DNA of 64,000 nt, taken from NCBI GenBank assembly GCA_037976565.1, contig CP137685.1:17953980-18017979 (forward strand), read 5' to 3'. The notes beneath the pieces are model-generated. The model saw nothing but the letters and a program-made list of their open reading frames with translations, searched no databases and was not told the DNA's origin. A program made the position numbers and the translations under genes. The stretch is from Mesocentrotus franciscanus (Eukaryota > Echinodermata > Echinoidea > Camarodonta > Strongylocentrotidae). Shown here one piece after another: positions 44,650 through 57,300 of the stretch. How positions within the stretch are numbered: position 1 is the first letter of the stretch; each line of letters starts with the position of its first letter.

Positions 44650-46300
44650 AATTTTTTCAATCCGAGGCGTGCAAAACCCTAAAAGTTTTTAAATTTCAAA
44701 GGATTTCCTTACTCAAATTATAATATTCTAATAACCCGCTTCTGCACAACAAAAAGCCTGTGGATTTGAGTTTTGGATGATTTGCCCCATGCCAACATAC
44801 CATAATTAATATATGATAAAATAAGAGTAGAGTACAAAATGAACAATACCTCTTGAGGTATACATGATCTCAACTTATAAATAACACCATAATTTTGTTG
44901 ACACCACTTTACTTAATTTGTCCACATGAGTTTTCCAATTCAGTTTCTCGTCTATGTATATCCCAAGAAATTTTGTTGAAGTTACTCTCTCAATAGGGAC
45001 ATTATTAAATGTCACTTCGCCTGGCAAAAAAATGACTGAATTACTAAACAATATATAATTAGTTTTCTGAAGATTCAAGGATAACTTATTAGCATTAATC
45101 CACTTCATTACTTTTCGAAACTCTTCATTAATAGTTTTCAACAATATTTGTGGACATTTGTGAGAAAAAAATACACTTGAGTCATCAGCAAAAAATATGA
45201 AAGATAATACACTTGATGAGCGTTGAAAATCATTAATATACAAGATAAATAAAAGTGGCCCCAAAAGGGATTCCTGGGGAACACCACATGTTACTTTTGG
45301 GGGGCAGAGTCGATTCCATTTAAGGACACATACTTCTAAACCAATCCAATCCAATCTAACTTACTCAAGAGAATTTCATGGTCTACAGTATCAAAGGCCT
45401 TAGAAAAGTCTAAAAATGTACCGATGGTGTGTAAGTGACTATCTAAGGCAGAAGCAAGTTTATCTATAAGGTGTAAAATTGCAGGTGTTGTTGTATGCTT
45501 CTCCCGAAAACTAAACTGATAATTACTGAAGACACATGTTTTGTTTTAAAATGTTATAGTTCTTACATTAATAATTTTTTCCAGATTTTTTGAAAAACAT
45601 GTTAACAAAGAAATCGGACGATAATTTGTCAGTAATTGAGAGTCACCTTTTTACAAAATTTGTACAACTATTGCGATCTTCATGTTTATCGGTACAACTC
45701 CGCTTGACATAGACAAATTAAAAATATGAACTAGTGGTTGAAGAATACCGACAATTACTTGCTTAATAAGTTCGTTCCCAATATGATCATACCCAGGACT
45801 TTTTTTGTTCTTGAGGGCTCTAACAATACCAAGCAATTCTTCGTCATTTATGGGCACCAAAAAAAAAAACTTTGCATGTTAGGTTCTCCTAAGTAATCCT
45901 GAAAATCAGTTTGACTGTTTGGAGTATTTTTTTTCATATTCCGACCAATATTACAAAAATATTCATTAAACTTTCCACTATGATATCTTTATCTCCAACC
46001 AGTTGGTCATCTATATTCATTTGTATTATACTCGTTCCTTTAGATGGTGTTTGAAATACATTTCATATCACCTTCCACGTGCCCTTGATATTATTATAAG
46101 TTGCTTGAAACTGTACAAAATAGTATTGTTTTTTGGCCGCACGCAGCACAGAAGTCAGAGTATTTCTGTAAACAGAATATTTCCTTTTTAGAGCATCCGT
46201 CCCTACTTTCTTATACTTGTAAAACAGCTCATTTTTCTTATTTATTGATTTCAGCATAGCATTGGTGATCCACGGCATACGTGGGTTCTTCTGCGGTTGT
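44650..46300 (-). pseudogene. Decayed Jockey/CR1-group non-LTR retrotransposon (reverse transcriptase)
   Basis: Minus-strand fragments in correct order, separated by frame shifts. 46063-46278 starts PWITNAMLKSINKKNELFYK, the linker before the polymerase. 45651-45860 has KNKKSPGYDHIGNELIK (palm/fingers start). Around 45380-45500 reads FLDFSKAFDTVDHEILLSKL. 44875-45354 has GVPQESLLGPLLFILYINDF, the catalytic FADD, LQKTNYILFS and KFLGIYIDEKLNWKTHVDKL. Around 44700-44820 a shifted frame gives INYGMLAWGKSSKTQ. The endonuclease part is missing, so it is 5'-truncated and inactive. The clade is inferred from motif style only. Confidence 0.85.
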
Positions 46301-46339
46301 TTTTACTCTTTATTACTGGATATTAGCATTATACAACGA

Positions 46340-46575
46340 TAAATGGTTCTAGGACAATTACCCCCTGGACAATCACCCCCTGGCCAACTTACCCCCTGGA
46401 CAATCACCCCTGGCCAATTACCAGCGGGACAATGACCCCAAGGACAATTTCCCCATGAAAATTACCCCCGTGGACAATTAACCCCCGATTTTTTTTTGCT
46501 TTTATTGTTCTTGGGGGGAGGGGGGGAGTCTCCGGGGGTAATTTTCGTTGGTAGATTGTCCAGGGGGTAATTTTG
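46340..46575. repeat. GGACAATTACCCCC minisatellite foldback
   Basis: About seven units of GGACAATTACCCCCT and variants (46351-46480), then a T-rich gap and the inverted form (GGGGGTAATTTTCG, TTGTCCAGGGGGTAATTTTG) at 46534-46575. Termini match in inverted orientation, so probably one foldback element. Confidence 0.75.
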
Positions 46576-46636
46576 TTTTGTTTGCTTATTTGTTTGTGTT
46601 TTTTTTTTTAATTATGATTAATATCATTATTATTAT

Positions 46637-46662
46637 GTATATATATATATATATATATATAT
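46637..46662. repeat. (TA)n microsatellite
   Basis: About 13 TA units followed by TTTA repeats and a T run. Confidence 0.95.
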
Positions 46663-46692
46663 TATTATTTATTTATTTATTTTTTTTTTTTT

Positions 46693-47516
46693 GGGGGCTT
46701 CTTTCTAAGATTTTTCAGAAATGCTCTTCCCCGCAAGATGCGGGGCCAGCCACTGCTCCATACACTCCCATCTCTCTACGTCTACCCCCATGTCTCTCTC
46801 ATCTTCTCTTCAGCTTTGATCTCTTACCCCGTTTCTCCCCCACCCCTCCCTCCCTCCCTCTCTATCCCTCCCTCGCTACCCCTCCCTCTCTATGGGTCAT
46901 CCCCTACCTTTATCTCCATGTGAAGAGATTTCTCGTGGAGACAATGACATAATTCTTAACAGTTACTTTACTGTTGATGAAGCAGAAAATATTTACTATT
47001 TATTGACGTATAATGAAAGTGATTAAAATGTACAATAATTGATAATACATCAAATCAATCGATCCTGCCAAACAGCACTATAATAGTTACACATAACCAA
47101 AAAAACAACAACAATAATACACTTAGACATGTAAGAGGAAATACGGGTAGGTAGTATTAGGGGGTTATATGGGTAATATGCAGATAAGTGATTTTTCAAA
47201 GGGATTTAAAAAAATGTTTAGTTTTCATTAAAGTTCTATTTATATAATTATATATATAACTATGAGGGTAGAATCTGATATCACAAATGTCCTCTCTTTA
47301 ATGCCAGCATTTTCAAGAAATCTCATGTTTACCAAGATTATTTACCTATTCGGCAAAAGCAACATTTTAGCATTACAGTTCAATAATAACATTTTCAACG
47401 GAAAAATGGGGGTTAAAACTGACAAGGACATATATTTTCGATGAATTTTCCTTACACTCTTACGGTATCTTCTGAAGATATTTCTTATTGCCTTGGATTA
47501 ACTACCCCCAAAAAAA

Positions 47517-47552
<36 letters not shown>

Positions 47553-48050
47553 GATAAATAAAGAAATAAAGACCAAAAAAAATGATCTTGAAAACTAATT
47601 TCTACCCGTAGTAATTTGGAATCTAGCCAGTGAAGGTATATCAATCTATAAAAAATGAAATACTAAAAAAATATCGATAGATTTAACATTTTCACAAGTT
47701 CTAAAGGCTGGTAAATTTATGACATTCACCATGTATATATATTATATACAACTTATCTAACCACGGTCACTGAAATGTACTGTTCAAAAACTATTCAAAG
47801 TTTCATTACAGAAGAAAACATTCATTGAACAAACACGAGTTATTCTGTTACATTTTCCTCCCATTTTTAAAGAAGCAAATCAAAATGATAAGTCTATCTT
47901 TTTAATTTTATAGAACGGAGTATGCATTTGGTTTCAAATCCTTCTATTTCTTACCTTTTCCTCTTATTTGCAATAACTTTTTACTGTACAACGTAATATG
48001 TGATTGAATTTTATAATAAAAATAAACTATGGTACAAATAGATCATATAT
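46693..48050. other. Low-complexity spacer
   Basis: A pyrimidine-rich tract (46780-46900, TCCCTCCC repeats), then AT-rich DNA with a (TA)16 microsatellite at 47518-47549. No gene signal. Confidence 0.5.
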
Positions 48051-48054
48051 GAAG

Positions 48055-49255
48055 AGGCGGCGCTCCGGGGCAGGGGGCACAGTGCCCCCTTTATCAAGTA
48101 CCCAAAAAGTGCCCCTTTGTAGGAAGTGCCTTTTTTACATAGGAAAAAGTGCCCCTATTAAATTGTCAAGTGCCCCTATTTCTTTGTAAAAGTGCCCCGC
48201 CCCCTTTTCACCTCTGATAAGTGCCCCTTTTATTTTTCCTTCGACAAGTTCCCATTCTCCTTTGTAATAGGTGTCCATTTTCCATTCTCATAAGTGCCCT
48301 TTTTAATCTATAGTAAGTGCCCCTTTTCAGGTACGAGAAGTGCACCATTTCACTTTTGATAAGTGCCCCCCAACTCTGATAATTGCCCTATTTAAATCTG
48401 AGAGGTGCTTCTTTTTTCTTTGACAAGTGCCCCTTTTCCTTTGTAAGAAGTGCCCCTTCCCCTTTTAGTAACTAATCCTTTTTAACTCGGATAAGCGCAC
48501 CTTTTATTTTCACATGCGCCCTTTTCCCTTTCTAATAAGCGCCCCTGTTCCTTATGATAAGTGCCCCCATTTAAAAAAAAAGAGCTTCATCCCCATCTCA
48601 TAAATGCCCCTTTTCACCTATGAAAAGTGTTCCTTTTTATTCTCATAAGTGCCCCTTTTCATCTCTGGTAAATGACCCTTTTCAGGTACGAGAAGTAACT
48701 CCTTTTCACTTCAGATAAGTGCCCCCTTCATCTCCGATAATTGCCCCTATTCAAATCTGAGAGATGCTCGTTTTACTTTGACAAGTGCCCCTTCCCCTCC
48801 TGATAAATGCTCTTTTCATCTCTGATGAGCCCCATTTCCTTTCTAATAAATGCTCTTTTTCCTTCTTATAGGTGCCCCTTCCCCTTCTCATAATTACCCC
48901 TTTTCATCTCTGATAAGTGCCCCCTTTATTTTAACATGTGCCTCTTTTTCTTTTTAAAAAGAGCCACTTCCCCCTTCTCATAAAAGCCCCCTTTTACCTC
49001 CGATAAATGCCCATATTAAAATCTGATCGATGCCCCTTTTCTTTCAACAAATGTACATTTTCTTTTACTATAAGTGCCCCTTTTTCATTATCATACGTGC
49101 CCCTTTTCATATCTGATAATGTCCCTTTTAACAATGATACGTGCCCCTTTTCCTTTTTAATAAGGGACTTAACCCCTTTTCATAAATGCTCCTTTTCACC
49201 TCTTATATGGGTGCCCCTTTTCCGTTTTTCCCCTTTCAGTCTTCCGTTATGAGAA
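48055..49255. repeat. AGTGCCCCTTTT array, copy 2 (~1.2 kb)
   Basis: Starts with CGGGGCAGGGGGCACAGTGC, then about 40 diverged 25-33-bp units (GATAAGTGCCCCTTTT core). Specific spacers such as CAGGTACGAGAAGTGC, AATCTGAGAGGTGC and CTCGGATAAGCGCACC appear in the same order as in the array at 62822-63937, so the whole arrays are copies of one element rather than independent expansions. Confidence 0.85.
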
Positions 49256-49545
49256 TGTGCTTAAACCCCATCAGGATTGGGATTTTCCTCTTTATAAGAT
49301 GTAATTTTTCGCACTGCGACCTCAAAAATCTTAATTCAGACCATCACACCCAACTGTAAAGTTTGGTGCTTAAGCAATATCTTGTATGATGTATAAAGAG
49401 AAACAAATGTTGAAATATACTGGTATATATTGGTATATACCAATGTCAAACAAATTGTATATTTTCGCTTTGAGATTTCCTTATGTAGGTGCCCTTTTTG
49501 TTGGTCACCCCCTCCCCACTTTGGAAGTCGCTCCACCGCCCCTGG
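49256..49545. repeat. Dispersed repeat X, copy 2
   Basis: GTGCTTAAACCCCATCAGGA to CCACCGCCCCTGG; matches 33786-34135. It is continuous with the AGTGCCCC array on its left. Confidence 0.7.
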
Positions 49546-49658
49546 ATATATCACAATACAGCATACATGGCCCAGGACAATGGATTTGCCAAAGCAGGGC
49601 ATAACATATAAACATAAAACATACAGTTGTACAGATATGATACGTAGTTCAATGAGAT

Positions 49659-49870
49659 AATATATATATATATATATATATATATGAGATAATTAATATT
49701 TCAGAAGTATTAATTAAAATTGAAATAAAGAAAATGTATGCGTCATTTTATCATATGAGAAGGATGTGGTAAGAAACGTGAAGTATATTGATGACCGAGG
49801 GCGGTAGACTAGAGTCAGTGTTAGAGAGAGACAGAGAGAGAGAGGGAGATATATATATATATTTATATAC
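49659..49870. repeat. Microsatellite cluster (TA)n, (GA)n, (TA)n
   Basis: TA tract at 49659-49686, GAGAGA tract at 49822-49847 and TATATATA after it. Confidence 0.9.
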
Positions 49871-50249
49871 CTCACTTTAGAAATCTAGCCATCTGATTGG
49901 TCGAAATTGGAGTCGCGATTTCAAGCCATGCCCCACTCACAGGGCATAGCAATAGCCCACAGGGCCTAGTTAAAAGTTTCTACCCTCCGCCTCATTATCC
50001 TGCGATTCCCATTGGTTTACTGCGATCCCCATTGGTTTGCGTGTTAAAATTGTCTACGTGCGAGCACGGACGCCGGTACAGTGCTTTGTCTGCGATTCCC
50101 AAATGATTGAAACTTTCACTCGAAGATTAAGCGAAGATTAACAGACAGTGTTTCAGATTTTCTGTGATGTTTTAACAAATTTTTACTCACTAAAAGGCTA
50201 AGGTAAGAATTCTTGGTAGATTTTTGTTTTAATTCGGCACATAAAAGTC

Positions 50250-50396
50250 ATATCGACTGCTTTAATACTCGAGGACTAGCTGTTCCTATACTGGCTCGCG
50301 GGATAGTTGAATCCCCTGCTATCACCCCGAGGCGCAGGGGATTCAACTATCCCTTGAGCGTATAGAAACAGCTAGTCCTCTCGTAGCAGTCGATAT
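50250..50396. mobile_element. Hairpin MITE (ATATCGACTGC ends)
   Basis: Arms ATATCGACTGC, GAGGACTAGCTGTTCCTATA, GGGATAGTTGAATCCCCTG and the complement back to GCAGTCGATAT; the loop is about 15 bases. Immediately followed by a (TA)n tract at 50403-50440 and (GA)n. Confidence 0.85.
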
Positions 50397-50397
50397 A

Positions 50398-50459
<62 letters not shown>

Positions 50460-50461
50460 GT

Positions 50462-51393
50462 GACATTCTTTCGATAGGTAAGACAATTCTGGGAGGGAAG
50501 TCAAGAGGAAAGATGGGGATATCGAAAGAAAGGAACGAAGAATAAAGGGAGAGGGTATTAAGAAAAGAAGAGCAGAAATCCACCTTGTCAAGTAATGATT
50601 GTAGTCATAGCTATATAGGCTATACTATTTATATTTACATTGCACAATAAAATTTCCAAAGCAAACGATATTTACATGTAATCTGAACAAGTTTAAATAC
50701 TTTGCGAAGCAATCAAGGCATCGTGGGAATAATTTTTGGTTGTAATCAAATGCATAGATTTAATGAGAGTCATATTTGAAATATACAATATTATGTTTAT
50801 ATTGGTTGTCATTAGTCAATGATGAATTTATTTACCTAAACATTGATTCGTCTAAATTACCCAAAAAGGGGCATCGAAACGGTCGAAACCCCAAATAAGG
50901 GGCACCACTAAAATACTCAGGATGGGAAAATGACAGATTTTTTAGACAATAATGGCCCGTAAACCTTCCAACAAGCAAAGGTTCTCTCCTATTCAATTTG
51001 CTAGTGAGGGCAAGTAATATTTAAATACTCATCCAGCCATTTACAACTACGTTGGTGTAGTTGAGGGGCACAGGGGCATAGGGGAAAAAAGAGAAAATTA
51101 TGGAAAGAGGTAAAGAGAAAGAAAAAACAAGAGAATGAAAGAGTGAGTGACAGAGAGAGAGAGAGGGAGAGAGAGAGAGAGAAAGGGTGAGAGAGGGGAG
51201 GGTGAATTAAGGGAGAATGGAAAGGCAACAACATGCAAAGAAAATGGAGACGATGATACGACCCCCTCCAACACTTCCCTTACTCGATGGCCTTGTTCGC
51301 TCTAATTTCATCTACAGGTCCACAATGACATCAGTACCAGTCAATAGTAGCTCGTCACACCTACACCAACATATTGAACACCTGTTTCTCTTT
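50462..51393. other. 3' flank of the receptor gene
   Basis: AT-rich, then a (GA)n tract (51150-51185). The 3' UTR of the minus-strand receptor should start at 51393. I see no canonical AATAAA close to the stop codon, so the polyadenylation site is not placed. Confidence 0.45.
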
Positions 51394-54300
51394 CTAAAGT
51401 TTATTTGTAGTTTTACGAATGGCGACTCGGTCAAAAATGATCTGGAGTTTTACTAGGTTCCTGGTCCTCGAGCTGTCGACTTCGGGCTTCTCGTCATCGT
51501 CGGTTACCTTACTCTTCCCGTTGGCGAGGGGAAGAGGGACGTCGAGCACGATAAAAGCCTGAGAGATTTTTCCTGCATTGTTCTATGTAGAAGTAAGCAA
51601 AATGAAAAGAGGGGTCAAAAGCGAATGATAAAAGAGGAAAGCTATTTGTATGCAGACGAGATGATGAAAGACCTATGGGGTGAAACGGCAAATGCTCCGG
51701 GGTATGTTTAGTGTCAGAGACATAAGGTAAGTTGGAATTAGATTTTGGTTTTGGGTTAGGTTAAGGATTTAGGCCCTCATTGAGATAATTATAAAAATCT
51801 TGGAAAAATTTCTCATCCACTTTTATTGTTTAAGGGGGGGGGGCGTTCCGTCCGTAACGGGCGTTGATTTAAACAAGTTACCGTTTGAATTGCCAAGTTC
51901 TCCACGTGCAGAAATTCGTCAACTTTGACCCCTTCTGACCTCATGGACGACACTGCCTCGATAACGTCACGTTCAATGATTTGAAGCTCGTCGTTGATCA
52001 GGTCACGTGAGAAGCGTCTTAGCCAGTTGCGCATGCGTTGAGGGAGAGGACTGGGCAGTGACGTGAAGGGAGTAATGAGTGTCGTCGTGAGCTCGAAGTT
52101 AATACTCTCTGAAATATTGAACCATGACAGACATTAAATCAAGGTTGGCATTAGGGGCGTTGGTATTTAGTGGGGAAGAGTTGGATAAAATTTGCCAATA
52201 AAGTAACAGAAATTTTCTAAACCACAAACAAAGAGGGGAAAAGTAATCAATTTTTGGAAATTTGCTAACACGGACCTGAAATAACAAATTATCAGATACA
52301 AAACAACGACATCGGGGGGGGGGCGGTGTCTAAGCCCCATCAAAACCCCCGTCAATACACCTTCTAACAACCCTGGGTGATAAAGTCTTTGCTTTCAGCA
52401 AAAGGGTATCATAACCACGACTGGGACCTGTAATATGAAATAAAATACCAAACCTAATAGTATCTCTTTCGATCAATCCTAGATTCACATTTTATAGTAA
52501 CTTGCGATCAATTTCATTTTACGAATACTATATATGATTAATCGCATCAAGATTGGAAATACAACAGATTTAACGATTGATTGTAAGTTTACTTTTAAGT
52601 TACAGGACCCTGGAAATGGGGAAAATATGAGTGGGAACCAATATCAGTAAATAATAGTAACCATGGTAACCGAAAACATATCGTTAATGCACAAAACTCA
52701 AATCAAAACATTACGACACTGAAGTAAAAGAGAATGAAACCCCCCAAATGGAAGCAAGATACAAGAAGATGAAATTTTCCAGGAGACAAGGCCAGGTGAA
52801 TTGAAAGACCAAGACTGGTGTATACCTCTTGTTTTGGTTTCAGCAGCCTCCTGTTTGAGTCTGAGTTTGTTGAGATGTTGAGAGTAAACGGTTGAGATGG
52901 TGTAGAGATAAGGGTTGAGAGATGAATTGATCGGTAGGATGATCACTGCAGTCCATGCATACACCTGGAAAAGGAGGACATGAAATAAGAGGCATTATAG
53001 ATAGATTTCTGTGTGGTCTTTGGTGTTAATACTCACAATGAGGAAAATAAATATAATTGGAAACAGACTTTGTACACGAAATGAATTAATCTGACTTTCC
53101 TTTTTATGAAGGATTGTGATTATAGTACCGGTAACCTTAGACTGCAAAGACATTCTTCGCGATCGAAAACTATGTCAACCAATAGAGAACGTAGTAGACA
53201 GACTTTCCGCATACTACTTTTAATGGTAATTCAATATTTCGGTAAATGGTTATTCTAATATTGAGTAAATAAACTAAGAGAACTACGAACAATGCGATTG
53301 CAGAGTAGTGCACGGTGTTACAGCTTTTTAAAAAACAAAGTATACAGAAATAATAAAGAATTGGAAAAGGAAGACGATATTGAGTTTTTGACTCCATAAG
53401 GAGCGCACCTGAGCGGGGAGAGACGTGCCACCAGCTGAGAGTAAACCCATGATAATGATAGGCATCCAGCAGACAAGATCAGTGCCTACAATCAGAGCCA
53501 TCTTGGTTGCCAGCTTGATCTCTTCCTTGAGTCTCTTCTCCTCTCGGCCCACTGCGGCGCTACCTTTGGAAACCTGACGCTGTGATGTCTTCACGGACAT
53601 GAAGATGGCCACATAACACAGGAAGGTGACCACGAAGCAAACTAAGTTGGCGCCGATGAAGATGGAGATAGAGTAATGCCATCCCGCAGGACGGTCGGTC
53701 GTCAGAGGAAGGGCCAAACAGACACCCGACGCCCCGTAGAAGTCGTCTTTGAAGTACGACGGGGTCAAGATCGGGAGCAGACCCAGCATGAAAGACAAAG
53801 CCCATATGGCGGTCTCGATGATGTGGCTGGATCGATGGGACATGTGAAGACATCTCTTGAAGGGCGCGACCACATGGAAGCAACGATCCAGGCTGATCAT
53901 CATCACCAGGAAGACAGATGCCTCGCTCGAGATGACAGAAACCATTCCTGTCATTTGGCAAAGGGTGCTGGACGTCCAGAAATCCGCCTGGTAGATGTAC
54001 GTTCCGCGGAAGTTGCTATCAGCACTTGCTATGGTAAGCATGTAAAGTCCCATCAGGAAATCAGATATGGCCAGGTTGGTGATCAAACTGGCTTGGACAT
54101 TGTTCTTTTTACGTCCCTTCTTCGCCTCGGTCAATCGGTACCCTATGACAAAGGCATTACCGACGAACGCACTGAAACCTAGGATCCAGATCAATGCCCG
54201 TAGAATGACATTCTCCATGAGGTCTGTGCAGGATGAGAACTGATCCCGAGGGGCAACGCAGTTGGTGTCCTCGACTTTCGCCATACAGCAGAATAGGTAC

Positions 54301-57300
54301 TTGTCAGCGTACCTACGGTTTCAAGAGAAACATTGAGCTGGTTTTCAAGCTTTGAATTTAAAAGCAAAGCATATGGACATTTGGATTGTAGTTGTACTAC
54401 CCCTGGTCATTTCGTCCAACCTCCATTGCCCTATATGAAGATAAACCGCAAGGACAATGCTACACATGGAATTACTCCCATAAAATCATTCCTGATCACC
54501 TCCCACACAAAATTACCCTCTTCGGACAAACCAGCACCCACGTCAGTTGATATACTACTCGATGTCTGAACATAGATATCGGGCAATGCTCTACTAAAAT
54601 TGATAATCATCCAGTTTTGGAAGAAAAATATATTTCTGATATTATACTCACAGTTTAAAATTTTCAAGACCAACAAAGATATCACGTTGACTCTCTTCCG
54701 CGTAGGCAATATCAATATTACCGCGAATGTCTCTGAAAACAAAGATGACAAATAACTTTAATAATATCAGATTTCAATCACAGGCTAAACTGAATAAAAT
54801 ATGTATGAACAGGGAGAATAAAAACACATGATGGAAATGTATGTTAAAGAATGAAATAGAATTTAAAGTCAAATAGAATAACTTTAAGCGGACAACTAGT
54901 AAACCTGTTCAGAAACAAAAGCTAAATGAAACAATAAAATATCTTCAAAGATATCTTTAAAAATGTGGAACTATACACGGTAAAAACAAAATATTCAATA
55001 TCATTATTTTTCTAACGCATGGTATCACAGTTTTTCGAAAAAATTAAATGAAAAAAAAATCTAATTGATTTAATAATAAGTTAACAAAAATGAAATAAAA
55101 CAAGAATGACAACTTACAGCTCTTGCAATTTACTGAGGTTACTGAACGTTCCAGTGTGAATTACACGTAGGTTGTTCCCAGACAAGTTCCTGTTAGGAGA
55201 ATAGCGGTGTTAAATTAATATCATTAACATTGTTAGTGATAGGCTAGGTCAGTGTTTTTCAAGCAGGGTCCGCAAGGCTTCGCAACGGGTTGCCGTGACA
55301 GAAATGTAGTTATATTATATGTAAATTTGGAACTAACATCTATTTTATGAAGAAAAAAGGTACAAATTACAAACCGAACACGTCGTATACTTTAATAGAC
55401 AGATACCCATGCAAGGTGTGTATGTTTGGCTGTCTGAACAATCATTGGCAGGAAGTAGCCAGGCAGCTCAGTGCACTTTGATCAAACGAACGAAGTACCA
55501 ATATCTGAGTATTGCCTTGGAACATTCGGGGAGGAACCTAGTATATCCAAATAGGGATGTCTACCGGGACCCCTTTGCTGCAAGTGGCCGGTTAAAAAGC
55601 CCAAAAAGCCCAAAATGCCTTTGATCAAACGAACGAGGTACCACTTGAAACCAATTTTAACTTATTGCATAAATGCCACATAGCACTGTATGGCCCATGC
55701 CAAACAATTTTTTGCTGCTTAGGGCCCACCAGACGCCCCAAAAGGGCCCCTAAAAATGCGTTAGAACACACGAACGAGGTACCTACTTGAAACTAATTTT
55801 AACTAAATGCATGAAAGCTACAGAGTACGGAATGTCTCATGCCAGACAAAATTAATGGCTTAGTTCCCGCCAGGCGTCGAGGATGTGGCCCCAAATGCCC
55901 ATTATTGTAGTATTGGCCCAGGTCAGATATTGCAGGTAAAACTCAAAACCGATTTGGAATTCTCAGGTTAATCTTAAATAATAAGGAAATCATCATGACA
56001 GATAATTTTCTGCTGCTTAGGGCCCACCAGACGCCCAAAAAGGGCCCCTAAAATGGGCACTAGATCAAACGAATGAGGTACCACTTGAATGGATGCATGC
56101 CACAAAGCACTGAATGGCTATGCCAGACAAAAAATTCTGCTGCTTAGGGCCCACCAGCACCAAAAATTGTGACCCAGAGGCCCATGAATATAGCATTGAC
56201 CCGAGTTAATTATGCCTATTTTAGGTACGTTTCAATACTGATTTGGAATGCTCGTGTTAATTCTTTCAGACTAAGAAATCATCATGACAAACAATATTTA
56301 TAGCACTAACCCATGTTAAATATTCTAGGTACCACTCAAAACGCTTCACTCACTTGCAATACTAAGAAATACTAAGATTCCTGGAAATGAATCTTTAGTC
56401 GGGTATCGCAGTGCCAAAATATATAATTTTTCGTCTATACATACATATATGCAGCAAGATGGCCGAAAAATACAAATTTGTATCTTTTCTAGTATATTCT
56501 GAATTTTTATCACTCGCAAAATTCTAAAACAGGATGATTGATATTCAGCCAAGAGGCGTCAACCCCCTTCCCTCGCGAAAAGTGCCCTGCGTACACTTTT
56601 TGTTTATTCTTCTTCTGACTAAAGAAAAGGTGATAAAATCTCATGAGATTAGACTGCTAGAAGTTGATGCGCTCAAGACAGACACTGTGCCCAGAAGAGC
56701 GGGTTCCGTGGGTAAAAGAACAAAATCCATTTGGTTAAGAAAACTGTGGATGCTCGATCTTTCTGACGCCCCCGACAGGCCCTTAAATCAATTCAACTTC
56801 TATAGTGATACATATCCGGAATCCACTTCAAAGTCCTACTTCTCACCTTCAATGCCGTCCACGGTCTCGCTCCTCACTACATTTTTGAACTAATTTCCTC
56901 ATATAACCCTTTAAGATCACTACACCCAACAACTTCTGCAAGTACCACGACAGAGAACAAAGACGTACGGTGAAAGGTCTTTTGCTCACAGCGGCCCAAC
57001 CTTTGGAACTCTCTACCAAGTGCTCTTCGTTCTCAGAATAACCCTGATCTCTTCAAGAAACCACTCAAAAAATATCTTTTCAATGATGCATTCAATTAAA
57101 TCATGTTTCGTAGATTAATTTCAGATAATTATTTTTGTTGTTTAATATTGTTTTGTATCATAAGTGTAAAATAATGTATTGATGTTGTTTTGTATTTTTA
57201 AGTGTAGAATAAGGTAATATCTTGGATGTAAAGCGCATGCATTGAGAGTTCTGTCAGTTCTGAAATGCGCTATATATAAAAAAATGTATTATTATTATTA

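Noticed and set aside
46548..46952. 134-codon frame starting MVDCPGGNFVLF
   Set aside because: Covers a foldback end, a TA microsatellite and a pyrimidine tract; no splice or domain support.
53676..54182. 168-codon plus-strand and 133-codon minus-strand frames
   Set aside because: They are alternate-frame shadows of the large 7TM exon at 53409-54312, whose frame is supported by receptor motifs.
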